In this document: piece by piece, positions 34,503-43,366 of the stretch
Layout: each line of letters starts with the position of its first letter
How positions within the stretch are numbered: the stretch's first letter is position 1
Source: Erythrobacter sp.
GTDB taxonomy: Bacteria > Pseudomonadota > Alphaproteobacteria > Sphingomonadales > Sphingomonadaceae
DNA length: 55,976 nucleotides
Direction of reading: 5' to 3'
Assembly: GCA_030148605.1 (NCBI GenBank)
Contig: JASBTD010000030.1
Location: forward strand, 1-55,976
Notes under the pieces: generated by a model
Databases searched by the model: none
Told to the model about the DNA's origin: nothing
What the model saw: only the letters and a program-made list of their open reading frames with translations
Translations under genes and position numbers: made by a program

Positions 34503-35765
34503 ATGACTGACCAGAAACTCGACCCGTCCATTCATATCCGCGAACTCGGTGAACGCGCCAAAGCGGCTGCGCGCCAGCTCAATGCTGCCACAACCGATCA
34601 GAAGAACGCCGCGCTTCGCGCCGCGGCGCAGGCGCTGCGGGAACGCACCGATGAACTGATCGCGGCGAATGCCAAGGATGTCGACTCGGTGCGCGGGGCC
34701 AAGCCCGATTCCTTCATCGATCGGCTGATGCTTGATGAAACCCGCATTGCAGGCATGGCCGCTGCGCTTGAGCAGATCGCTGAATTGCCAGACCCGGTTG
34801 GCCACAACCTTGCGACATTCGAGCGGCCCAACGGCCTTACGATCGAGCGCGTAGCCGTGCCAATCGGGGTGATCGGCATGATTTACGAATCGCGCCCCAA
34901 TGTCGGCGCTGATGCCAGCGCATTGTGCCTCAAGTCAGGCAATGCCGTGATCTTGCGGGGCGGATCGGAAAGCCGCCATTCAACCCGCACAATCGTGGAA
35001 TGCATGCGCTCCGGCCTGAAATCGGCCGGATTGCCGGGAGATGCGGTGCAGGCCGTCCGCACCACTGCGCGCGAAGCAGTGGCGGAACTGCTGCGTGCTG
35101 TGGATACGGTTGATTTGGTGATCCCGCGCGGCGGGCGCGGCCTGGTCGAGCTTGTGCGTGACCAGGCCAAGGTGCCAACCCTGCTGCATCTCGATGGCAA
35201 TTGTCACAGCTATATCCATGAGGCTGCGGACCTGTCGAAGGCGGTTGCAATTGTGCGCAATGCCAAGCTGCGCCGCACCGGCATTTGCGGGGCGACGGAA
35301 AGCATTGTGATTGACGCAGCGGTTGCCCGCGATGTCATCCCGATGTTGCTCGAAGCCATGCCTGATTGCGAATTCCGTGGCGATGCAGAGGCAGCCGCGA
35401 TTGATGCGCGGATCAAGCCCGCCAGCAGCGAGGATTATGGCACGGAATATCTGGACGCGATCGCTTCGATCAAGACCGTGTCAGGTCTCGACGAAGGGAT
35501 CGAGTTTGTTGCCCGGCATTCTTCGGGGCACACCGATGCGATCCTGACAGAAGACAGGGCGGCAGCGCGCGCGTTCCTGACGTCGATCGACAGCGCGGTG
35601 GTGATGCACAACGCTTCGACACAATTCTCTGACGGGGGCGAGTTCGGCATGGGTGCAGAGATCGGCATTGCGACCGGCAAGATGCATGCGCGCGGCCCGG
35701 TTGGGCTGGAGCAGCTGACCAGCTTCAAATATCTGGTTCTGGGCGACGGGCAGACGCGCCCCTGA
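34503..35765 (+). CDS. proA: Gamma-glutamyl phosphate reductase ProA
   Basis: ProA reduces glutamyl phosphate from ProB to glutamate semialdehyde, which cyclises for ProC. The 420-residue aldehyde-dehydrogenase-fold protein has [30 protein letters not shown] and the catalytic cysteine C262 in [29 protein letters not shown] near the end is the ProA signature. AAGGAG about 8 nt before the ATG is the ribosome site. Probably cotranscribed with proC. Confidence 0.97.
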   Translation: MTDQKLDPSIHIRELGERAKAAARQLNAATTDQKNAALRAAAQALRERTDELIAANAKDVDSVRGAKPDSFIDRLMLDETRIAGMAAALEQIAELPDPVGHNLATFERPNGLTIERVAVPIGVIGMIYESRPNVGADASALCLKSGNAVILRGGSESRHSTRTIVECMRSGLKSAGLPGDAVQAVRTTAREAVAELLRAVDTVDLVIPRGGRGLVELVRDQAKVPTLLHLDGNCHSYIHEAADLSKAVAIVRNAKLRRTGICGATESIVIDAAVARDVIPMLLEAMPDCEFRGDAEAAAIDARIKPASSEDYGTEYLDAIASIKTVSGLDEGIEFVARHSSGHTDAILTEDRAAARAFLTSIDSAVVMHNASTQFSDGGEFGMGAEIGIATGKMHARGPVGLEQLTSFKYLVLGDGQTRP

Positions 35766-35839
35766 TTGACTTGCATCGCGGATTGGCGGGGCAGGCAGTG
35801 CCTCGCCATCGATGAACGCCGCCAAATTGCCTGCAAGAT

Positions 35840-36040
35840 ATGCTATCAACTAGGACTATGTTTTTGAATAAATTATATTTCCACCACCAAAAAGCCCTTA
35901 TCCATGCCGCTGCGGCGGATGATCCGGCAGAACAGGCGAGGTTTGAATCTCGCGCGGACAGGCTGGCGGCTGACATCGCTGCGATCCAGCGATCGCAAGG
36001 CGCCAATCCTATCGAACTTCTACCCGCTGCAGCGATTTAG
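35840..36040 (+). CDS. Short hypothetical protein
   Basis: A 66-codon frame (or 60 from ATG 35858) encoding FLNKLYFHHQKALIHAAAAD followed by an Ala/Asp/Arg-rich amphipathic helix (PAEQARFESRADRLAADIAA). Heptad-like spacing of Ala and charged residues suggests a small helical bundle or coiled coil. The ribosome site is weak. I do not recognise it. It sits between proA and the BCCT transporter on the same strand and may be real because its reading frame has the G/C-ending codon bias of its neighbours. Confidence 0.4.
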   Translation: MLSTRTMFLNKLYFHHQKALIHAAAADDPAEQARFESRADRLAADIAAIQRSQGANPIELLPAAAI

Positions 36041-36171
36041 ACTGGCCGCTGATTTGCAATGTTCGGATTGGGGCCTATGCTTGGCCATCTCCTTCACCGA
36101 CATGCAGGCTGGCTCGCATCGCGAGCGAAGCGTGCGTTCGCCAACTCAACAGGGATCCTGTCGCCAGAGCC

Positions 36172-37917
36172 ATGCAACAAGAGAATGACGCGCCTATCGA
36201 TTCGACAATAACGGACCTGCCCATCGCGCCTATCGACCCGCCGATTGTGGAGCTTCCCATCGACACGCATGACAGGGGATTTTATGACGGTTTCAGCCGT
36301 GAAGTGACGATCCCGGCAAAGGTGATCGTCTCGCTGCTGATACTGTGGGCAATCTTCTTCCCGGTTAGCGCGAGCGAAACTCTTTATGCCGCCAATTCAA
36401 GCCTGATTTCCTCATTTGCCGGTTGGTATATCTACCTTGTCGCCGGATTGATGGTGACGTGCTTCGGCCTCGCGCTAACCCCGGCTGCCGGCACCCTGCG
36501 GATTGGCGAGCCGGGAGAGAAAGCCGAATTCTCACGCTTTTCGTGGTTCGCCATGCTGTTCGGGGCCGGGATCGGCATCGGAATGCTAACCTATTCCACC
36601 GGCGAGCCATTGTCGCATTTTGCGAACAACCCCCAGATCATCCAAGGCACGATCGAACCGCTATCGCCCGAGGCTGTGCGTCCGGCTTATGCGTACACCT
36701 TCCTGCATTGGGGCTTTGCTGCCTGGGCGACCTACGCGCTTGTAGGCCTCGCGATCGGCTATGTCGCTTATCGCCGCAACCTGCCGCTGACGATACGCTC
36801 TGCGCTTGTCCCGCTGTTCGGCAAGGCGATGTCAGGCATCGCCGGACATATCGTGGATATTGTAGCGGTGGTGGCAACGATCCTGGGCGTTGCAGTCACC
36901 ATGGGGCTTGGTGTTGAACAGTTTGTTGCCGGGCTCGCGCGTCTGGGGTTAGGCGACTGGCTGCTGGATCCCGACGGGTCATCCTCTCTGCTGGCCGTCG
37001 TAATTGCACTTACGGTATTGGTCGGGCTTTCCACGTTAAGCGCGCTTTCTGGCGTGGGCCGAGGGATCAAGTGGCTGTCTAACCTCAATATGGGCCTGTC
37101 ATTCCTGCTGCTGGCGCTGTTTGCGGTGTTGGGGTCAGGCCTGCTGGCGCTAGAATTGCTCGGCGTTGGTATCTTCGATTACCTGCTCACCTTCATTCCC
37201 AACACGCTTACGCTGTTTGAAGACACCGGCTCGGAAATGAGCGCCGCGCTGGTTCAGTGGCAGCTCGACTGGTCGGTATTTTATTGGGCCTGGTGGATCG
37301 CCTTCGCGCCCTTCGTTGGCATGTTCATCGCACGGATTTCGCGCGGGCGGACCATCCGCGAATATGTGTTGGGCGTGATCCTGGTGCCGTCGCTGATGTG
37401 CTTCGTATGGATGACAGTGGTTGGTGGCACAGCAATCGATCTGGAGTTGAGCGGTGCAGCACAGGGCACAATCGTCTCGACCGGCATTTCCGACCAACTC
37501 TATGCCACCCTGGCGGTCTTGTTCGATCCCGGTTTCGCCTTTGCTGTATCAGCCATAGTGGTGGTCCTGCTGATGACTTACTTGATTACCTCGGTTGATA
37601 GCGCGATCCTGATCGTCAACACCATCAACGGTGCGGGCGAGACTGACGGCAAGAGGCGGCTTCATATCTTGTTCTGGGGCGCGGCGCTGGCATTCATGGT
37701 TGGCAGCATGCTGGTGCTGGGCGGTATCGATGCGATCCGGATCAGCATGATCATCGGCGCACTGCCATTCTCCTTTGTGGTCGCACTGATGGCGATCGGG
37801 ATCGTGAAGGCCGTAGTCTTTGACCTGCGCCGCAAGCGCCATGGCGTTCCGACGACTGCGGAAGCTTGCGAGAACTGGGAAGCTGCAGAGCAGCCTGAAG
37901 TTATTCGCACGACTTAA
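36172..37917 (+). CDS. BCCT family betaine/carnitine/choline transporter
   Basis: A 581-residue twelve-span secondary transporter of the BCCT family (glycine betaine, choline, carnitine or proline betaine type). The family tryptophan motif is present as WSVFYWAWWIAFAPFVGMF, and GAGIGIGMLTYSTGEPLSHF matches the glycine-rich helix 3 with substrate contacts. An unusual proline/isoleucine/aspartate-rich N-terminal stretch (about 40 residues) precedes span 1. It would work in osmoprotection or in import of proline betaine or other methylated amines. The exact substrate cannot be told. A long AT-rich gap follows. Confidence 0.92.
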   Translation: MQQENDAPIDSTITDLPIAPIDPPIVELPIDTHDRGFYDGFSREVTIPAKVIVSLLILWAIFFPVSASETLYAANSSLISSFAGWYIYLVAGLMVTCFGLALTPAAGTLRIGEPGEKAEFSRFSWFAMLFGAGIGIGMLTYSTGEPLSHFANNPQIIQGTIEPLSPEAVRPAYAYTFLHWGFAAWATYALVGLAIGYVAYRRNLPLTIRSALVPLFGKAMSGIAGHIVDIVAVVATILGVAVTMGLGVEQFVAGLARLGLGDWLLDPDGSSSLLAVVIALTVLVGLSTLSALSGVGRGIKWLSNLNMGLSFLLLALFAVLGSGLLALELLGVGIFDYLLTFIPNTLTLFEDTGSEMSAALVQWQLDWSVFYWAWWIAFAPFVGMFIARISRGRTIREYVLGVILVPSLMCFVWMTVVGGTAIDLELSGAAQGTIVSTGISDQLYATLAVLFDPGFAFAVSAIVVVLLMTYLITSVDSAILIVNTINGAGETDGKRRLHILFWGAALAFMVGSMLVLGGIDAIRISMIIGALPFSFVVALMAIGIVKAVVFDLRRKRHGVPTTAEACENWEAAEQPEVIRTT

Positions 37918-38277
37918 ACTTGTCGTTCGATATGTAAAAAACGGGATATATTTTAATAAAAAAAGCTATAAAGCTCAATAGTTGATAAACAACTTGATGC
38001 AATGCAAGTGCAAACCATTCATTTATTACAGATGAGATTCAGTATTGGATCTATATTTGTAAAATAGGGCCTGTGTTGTTTTGGTGCAACACGAGGGTTT
38101 GTTTTCAAAAAATTGTCTCCCATTGCTGTGGTGGTTCCACCAGTTGCTTGTTAACGCGCGCATCCAGAGACATGAGTTCATCCGATTTTCTCCGAAATTG
38201 AGCGTGAATATTAGTCGCGCGCAATTCTGCGCGCTGCCGTGTCGCGCCCAATCGGGCAAAACGAAGGGAAAATAGCA
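37918..38277. promoter_or_regulatory. AT-rich, hairpin-containing leader region of the TonB receptor gene
   Basis: This 360-bp gap is clearly AT-richer than its surroundings. It contains perfect inverted repeats: AGTTG/CAACT (37980-37994), GTGTTG/CAACAC (38073-38092), TGGTGG-TT-CCACCA (38129-38142), and GCGCGC/GCGCGC near 38217-38234 just ahead of the receptor start. No known riboswitch core is recognised; cobalamin-box-like sequence is absent. It should hold the receptor promoter and possibly an operator (38129-38142). Confidence 0.45.
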
Positions 38278-40911
38278 ATGAAAAAGTTCGCCAACAGCGT
38301 TTCGCTCGGCGCAGTCGCAATTGCCATGGCAACACCCGCCATGGCGCAGGAGCAAGCCACGCAACCTCCGGCCAATGCGCAACAGCGCACCGGCGGTGTG
38401 CCAACGATTGTCGTGACTGCCCAACGCCGCAGCGAAGACCTGCAAGATGTGCCGGTGTCGGTCCAGGCGCTCGGCCAGGAAGGCCTTGAGCAGCTCAATA
38501 TCGATACGTTCGAAGACTATCTTGAGCAGCTGCCGACTGTAACGGCTGGTGGCTCCGGCCCGGGCCAGAGCACGATCTACATCCGTGGCCTCGCTTCGAC
38601 GACCCCCAACCTGACAACTGCCGGCGTGGCAGGCCTTGCGCCCAACGTTGCGCTTTACCTTGATGAGCAGCCGCTCTCGCAGCCGGGTCGTAACCTTGAC
38701 GTTTACGCCGCTGACATGGAGCGGATCGAAGTCCTCTCCGGCCCGCAAGGCACACTGTTCGGCGCAAGCTCGCAAGCAGGCGTTGTGCGCCTGATCACGA
38801 ACAAGCCAAGCCTTTCCGGCTTTGATGCCAGCGCATCGGCCGGTGTTTCCTTCACCAAGGGTGGCGAGACCAGCTATAAGGCTGAAGCCATGGTCAATGT
38901 GCCTGTGACGAATACGATCGCACTGCGAGGCGTGGTCTATCTTGATGACCAGGGCGGTTATATCGACAATGTCGCCGGAACGCGCGACGCCAGCGAAAGC
39001 GGCCGTTTCCGCACCGCGGGCACTGTGCGTGACAACGGCGTGCCGGTGAGCGACGCACGCGCCGGTTTCCAGGCGGGTGCCGATCTGTCAGCGGTCAATC
39101 TGATCGCAGCGGACAATTCCAACCTGGTCGAAGATGACTTCAATGACACGCAGTATTCCGGCTTCCGAGCCACCGCTCTCTGGGAAGTGACCCCTGACTG
39201 GAAGGTTACCATCGCGCATTCACGCCAAAGCGTCGAGAGCGATGGTGTGTTCTTCGCTGATCCCGAGCTTGACGGGCTTGATGATCTGGAAATCCAGCGC
39301 TTTGAAGACGACCGGATCGAAGACGATTTCTCCAACACCAGCTGGACCGTCGAAGGCCGCCTTGGCGCGCTCGATATCATTTACAGCGGTGCTTACACCG
39401 ATCGTGAAACGCAGCAGCGGGTCGACTATTCCGACTATCTCTTTGTCGGCCAGTACCTGCCATATTATATTTGCGACACGGCTGTTGTGTATCCGGGCTA
39501 TGTCACCAACGCACCGGCTGACCCGACCTGCCAGGCGCCGAACCTGTTCGTTGCCTCGAACACTGACACGACTGTTTTCACGCAGGAATTCCGTGTCAGC
39601 ACGCCGCAGGAAGCACGCATTCGTGCAACCGCCGGCGCATTCTACAGCGATCTGGAGCTGAAGGAGCTCAATGACTTCACCTATCCCGGCTCGCAATTCG
39701 TGCGCGGTTCGGATGGAGTAACAACCGGCTTCCTGCCCAACTTCCCGCTGACAAATGCCAGCGCCGCTGGCGGCGGGAACTCTTCCCAGGGCTATTTCAG
39801 CGATGCTGGCCCCTTCCCGACAGGGGTGATCTTCCGCAACGATATTCGCCGGACGGACGAACAACTCGGCATCTTTGGCGAAGTCGCTTTCGACATTCTT
39901 CCAGACGTGCTGACCATTACCGGCGGTGCGCGCTACTACGACATTGAAGTTGATCTGGAAGGCAGCGCGAACTCATCATTCTTCAACCTCAATTCGGCGA
40001 TCTTCGGCCCGAATAACGGGGTCGCCCCCGGCACGGGTGAAGACGCACAGCTAGGCGGCACCAATATCAGTGCACAATTCGCGTCAGACAACACGGTCGG
40101 TGCGCCTGATACGGCCAGCACCGACGGGTTCATCTTCAAGGGCACGTTGACCTATACGCCGAACAGCGATCTGATGTTCTATGCGACTTATTCGGAAGGC
40201 TTCCGTCCGGGCCTGCTCAACCGCCCGGGCGGTGCAAGCAATGGCGCAGGCTTCACTGTACCCTTCGCGCTCGATACCGATGAAGTGAAGAACTATGAAA
40301 TCGGCTGGAAGACCGACCTCGCCGATGGACAGCTGCGCTTTAACGGCAGCGCGTTCTATGTCGACATCAGCCGCTTGCAGACGACGATCTTCGATCCCAG
40401 CATCACCAATCTGTTTTTCTCTGACAATGCCGCCGATGCAGAGATCCTGGGTGTGGAAGCGGACTTCACCTTTGCGCCTTATGCGGTGCCTGGGCTGAGC
40501 GTGGCTGGTGCGTTCTCTATCCTGGACACGGAGATCACCGATGTTCTGACGCCGACGGATGATGTTATCGAAGGCGAGGAGCTTGCCTTTGCGCCGTCAT
40601 TCCAGGGCAACCTGCGGGTTCGCTATGAATGGGATCTCAGCAACACGCTGGGCGCCTTTATCCAGCCGCAGGTCACGCATTCAGCATCGAAGTTCACGGA
40701 TATTATCGAGATCAACAAGCTCGAGCTCGACAGTTACACCGTGTTCGACCTGTCAGCCGGCGTAGAAAGCGGACAGTGGAAGTTCGAGGTCTATGGTGAG
40801 AACCTGTTCGACACCCGCGCGGAAATCTCAGGCAATTTCGTGTTTGACCGCGCACGCATCACAACCAACCGTCCGCTGACGGTGGGTATGCGCGTTTCGT
40901 TCGACTATTGA
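38278..40911 (+). CDS. TonB-dependent outer-membrane receptor
   Basis: An 877-residue outer-membrane receptor for TonB-driven uptake. It has a signal peptide ending AMAQ/EQ near residue 23, a TonB-box-like TIVVTAQRR, a plug domain with VPVSVQALGQEGLEQLNI and ERIEVLSGPQGTLFGASSQAG, and a 22-strand barrel ending RVSFDY with the terminal aromatic residue. ATG 38278 is chosen because a signal peptide begins there; the frame runs 13 codons upstream. This type in sphingomonads takes oligosaccharides, siderophores or aromatic compounds; the ligand is unknown. The paired TPR-sulfotransferase follows after a terminator. Confidence 0.94.
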   Translation: MKKFANSVSLGAVAIAMATPAMAQEQATQPPANAQQRTGGVPTIVVTAQRRSEDLQDVPVSVQALGQEGLEQLNIDTFEDYLEQLPTVTAGGSGPGQSTIYIRGLASTTPNLTTAGVAGLAPNVALYLDEQPLSQPGRNLDVYAADMERIEVLSGPQGTLFGASSQAGVVRLITNKPSLSGFDASASAGVSFTKGGETSYKAEAMVNVPVTNTIALRGVVYLDDQGGYIDNVAGTRDASESGRFRTAGTVRDNGVPVSDARAGFQAGADLSAVNLIAADNSNLVEDDFNDTQYSGFRATALWEVTPDWKVTIAHSRQSVESDGVFFADPELDGLDDLEIQRFEDDRIEDDFSNTSWTVEGRLGALDIIYSGAYTDRETQQRVDYSDYLFVGQYLPYYICDTAVVYPGYVTNAPADPTCQAPNLFVASNTDTTVFTQEFRVSTPQEARIRATAGAFYSDLELKELNDFTYPGSQFVRGSDGVTTGFLPNFPLTNASAAGGGNSSQGYFSDAGPFPTGVIFRNDIRRTDEQLGIFGEVAFDILPDVLTITGGARYYDIEVDLEGSANSSFFNLNSAIFGPNNGVAPGTGEDAQLGGTNISAQFASDNTVGAPDTASTDGFIFKGTLTYTPNSDLMFYATYSEGFRPGLLNRPGGASNGAGFTVPFALDTDEVKNYEIGWKTDLADGQLRFNGSAFYVDISRLQTTIFDPSITNLFFSDNAADAEILGVEADFTFAPYAVPGLSVAGAFSILDTEITDVLTPTDDVIEGEELAFAPSFQGNLRVRYEWDLSNTLGAFIQPQVTHSASKFTDIIEINKLELDSYTVFDLSAGVESGQWKFEVYGENLFDTRAEISGNFVFDRARITTNRPLTVGMRVSFDY

Positions 40912-40933
40912 TCGAGCTGAACTGAACAAGCAG

Positions 40934-40973
40934 CGGCGGAGCTGGACCTGGACGGGTTCACCTCCGCCGTTTT
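40934..40973 (+). terminator. Rho-independent terminator after the TonB receptor
   Basis: CGGCGGAG (40934-40941) pairs with CTCCGCCG (40962-40969), extended by a TG/CA pair, and is followed by TTTTG. It lies 23 bp past the receptor stop and only 19 bp before the next gene's ATG, so the sulfotransferase gene may need its own start or depend on read-through. Confidence 0.75.
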
Positions 40974-40991
40974 GCTATGTAGGGACAGTGC

Positions 40992-42959
40992 ATGGCGACA
41001 CGCGAAGAACAGCTCAAAGCGGCGCAATCTGCCTTGCAGGCAAGTGATTTCGGCAAGGGACTGGCGCTGGCCGATGCAGTGCTCGCGGAGCAACCGGGCG
41101 ATCCGGAAGCGCTATATATGGCTGCGGTCGCCAACCGCTATCTCGGCAAGCATCACGATGCTGCGCAGCAATTGCGCGCATTGCATCAGGCGATGCCTGA
41201 GTATGGCCGCGCATGGCAGGAAGAAGGGCACCTTGCGCTGGTGCAAGGAGACAAACAGAAAGCGCTGGATTGCTTTGCCCGGGCCACCCGCTTCAATCCG
41301 GCATTGGCCGCCAGCTGGCGCGAGCAGGCCAAGCTGCTGAGCGAGGCGGGGCGCCTAGCTGAAGGTTCCGCGGCGAAGTCGCAACTGGATCGGCTCGCTG
41401 CGCTCCCGCGCGAACTGCTCGCGGTCACCAACCACCTACACGAGGGGCGATTGCTGAAGGCGGAAGAGATCTGCCGCCATTTCCTGCGCAGCAATCCGAA
41501 GAATGTCGAAGGGATGCGCTTGCTCGCCAAGATCGGCATCGAGCTGGGTATTCTGGATGATGCGGAGTTCCTGCTGGAAAGCGCAGTTGCGTTTGAGCCG
41601 GACAACATCCAGCTACGGCTCGATTACACCGATGTCCTGCGTCGGAGGCAGAAGTTCGACAAGGCGCGTGAGCAAGCAGAAAAGCTGCATCTGGGCGATC
41701 CCGACAATCCGCTGTTCCAGTCGCAATTGGCGATCGAGAGCATGCAGACCGGCGATTATGAGCGGGCGTTTGAACTGTTCGATGCGGTGCTGGAAAAGCT
41801 GCCGCGCGATCCGGCCACGCTGACCAGCAAGGGGCATGCGCTCAAGACATTAGGGCAAAGCTCTGACGCGATCGAAAGCTATCGCGCAGCCATTGCGGCG
41901 AAGCCCGATCACGGCGATGCCTACTATGCGCTCGCAAATCTGAAGACCTACAAATTCGAAGATCCAGAGATTGACGCAATGCGCGCGCAGGCAGAGCGGC
42001 CTGATCTGGCGTTTATGGACCGGGTGCATCTCTCTTTTGCATTGGGCAAGGCATTGGAAGATCGGGCCGAATATGAAGAGAGCTTCGAATTCTACCGCCG
42101 AGGCAATGATCTGAAACGTGCGCAGACGCGCTACAGCGCCGATGCGATGACGCGCGAACTCGCAGCTCAGAAAGAGGCATGCACCGCTGACCTGTTCGCG
42201 CAGCATTCAGGCGCCGGGCATCTTGCGCCTGACCCGATCTTCATCCTTGGGTTGCCCCGTGCGGGCTCGACATTGCTCGAACAGATCCTGGCCAGCCATA
42301 GCCAGATCGACGGGACTTTGGAGCTGCCCAATATCCTTGCCCTCGCACATAGGTTGCGCGGCAAGAAAGCCGGGCAGTCGCGCTATCCGCGGGTCCTGCA
42401 TGATCTGACTTCGGAACAGCTAACCAGATTCGGCAAGCAGTTCATCGAGGATACGCGTATCCATCGGCAGGGCGCGCCCTTCTTCATCGACAAGATGCCC
42501 AACAATTTTCGCCACATCGGGCTGATCCAGCTGATCCTGCCCAATGCCAGGATCATCGATGCGCGCCGCGCGCCGATGGATTGCTGTTTCTCAGGCTTCA
42601 AACAGCTGTTCGCGGAAGGGCAGGAATTCACTTACGGATTGGAAGGGGTCGGCCGGTATTACGCCGATTACGTTGATCTGATGGATCATTGGGACGCGGT
42701 GCTGCCGGGCAAGGTCTTGCGGGTGCAGCACGAAGACGTGCTGGATGATCTGGAAGGCCAGACTCGCCGGATGCTGGATTTCATTGGTGTGCCGTTCGAG
42801 CAGGCGTGCCTTGAATTCCACAAGACCGATCGTGCGGTGCGCACCGCCAGCAGCGAACAGGTGCGACAACCGATCAATCGCAAGGGGCAAGGCGCGTGGA
42901 AGCCCTTTGAGCCGTGGCTTGATCCGCTCAAGCAAGCTTTGGGTACGCACACTGCCTAG
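40992..42959 (+). CDS. Tetratricopeptide-repeat sulfotransferase family protein
   Basis: A 655-residue two-domain protein. Residues 1 to about 400 form a chain of tetratricopeptide repeats (for example ALADAVLAEQPGDPEALYMA and AIESYRAAIAAKPDHGDAYY). The rest is a PAPS-dependent sulfotransferase: FILGLPRAGSTLLEQIL is the 5'-phosphosulfate loop and IIDARRAPMDCCFSGF the 3'-phosphate site. No signal peptide or span is seen, so it should act in the cytoplasm. Fused TPR-sulfotransferases next to TonB receptors recur in sphingomonads and Caulobacter, as I recall, without a known acceptor. Its stop overlaps the converging next gene at CTAG. Confidence 0.9.
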   Translation: MATREEQLKAAQSALQASDFGKGLALADAVLAEQPGDPEALYMAAVANRYLGKHHDAAQQLRALHQAMPEYGRAWQEEGHLALVQGDKQKALDCFARATRFNPALAASWREQAKLLSEAGRLAEGSAAKSQLDRLAALPRELLAVTNHLHEGRLLKAEEICRHFLRSNPKNVEGMRLLAKIGIELGILDDAEFLLESAVAFEPDNIQLRLDYTDVLRRRQKFDKAREQAEKLHLGDPDNPLFQSQLAIESMQTGDYERAFELFDAVLEKLPRDPATLTSKGHALKTLGQSSDAIESYRAAIAAKPDHGDAYYALANLKTYKFEDPEIDAMRAQAERPDLAFMDRVHLSFALGKALEDRAEYEESFEFYRRGNDLKRAQTRYSADAMTRELAAQKEACTADLFAQHSGAGHLAPDPIFILGLPRAGSTLLEQILASHSQIDGTLELPNILALAHRLRGKKAGQSRYPRVLHDLTSEQLTRFGKQFIEDTRIHRQGAPFFIDKMPNNFRHIGLIQLILPNARIIDARRAPMDCCFSGFKQLFAEGQEFTYGLEGVGRYYADYVDLMDHWDAVLPGKVLRVQHEDVLDDLEGQTRRMLDFIGVPFEQACLEFHKTDRAVRTASSEQVRQPINRKGQGAWKPFEPWLDPLKQALGTHTA

Positions 42960-43294
42960 GCCAGGCGCGAGCCGTCCGGCGTTGATTGCCCGGGATCGGC
43001 AAGCACGATCCGGCCAGCATCGTCAGGAAAGCCCAGCACCAGCACTTCGGACACCAACGGCCCGATCTGGCGCGGCGGAAAGTTGACCACTGCCATCACC
43101 TTGCGACCAACCAGTTCATCAGGTGTGTAAAGATCGGTGATCTGTGCCGAACTCTTTTTCGCGCCAAGCTCCGGCCCGAAATCGACCCATAGCTTGATTG
43201 CAGGCTTGCGAGCCTCCGGAAATGGTTCGGCCTTCATCACCGTGCCGCAGCGGATATCGACCTTTAGAAAGTCGGAAAATTCGATCTCGCTCAT
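42956..43294 (-). CDS. CsaA-like tRNA-binding domain protein
   Basis: A 112-residue OB-fold protein of the CsaA/tRNA-binding family, beginning MSEIEFSDFLKVDIRCGTV and containing FGPELGAKKSSAQITDLY and VVNFPPRQIGPLVSEVLVLGF, all typical. CsaA is a dimeric chaperone-like protein in bacteria lacking or complementing SecB; its true role in Alphaproteobacteria is unsettled. The gene converges on the sulfotransferase, sharing 4 nt at the stop codons. Confidence 0.9.
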   Translation of the reverse strand: MSEIEFSDFLKVDIRCGTVMKAEPFPEARKPAIKLWVDFGPELGAKKSSAQITDLYTPDELVGRKVMAVVNFPPRQIGPLVSEVLVLGFPDDAGRIVLADPGQSTPDGSRLA

Positions 43295-43366
43295 GCGCAC
43301 CAGCCTAAGGGGTCGGAGAAAGATTGTCGAACACGCTGGCGCGCGGATTTGAAGCACAGAACATAA

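Noticed and set aside
37918..38277. Cobalamin or other known riboswitch before the TonB receptor
   Set aside because: No B12-box-like core or other recognised conserved loop is visible; only simple dyads.
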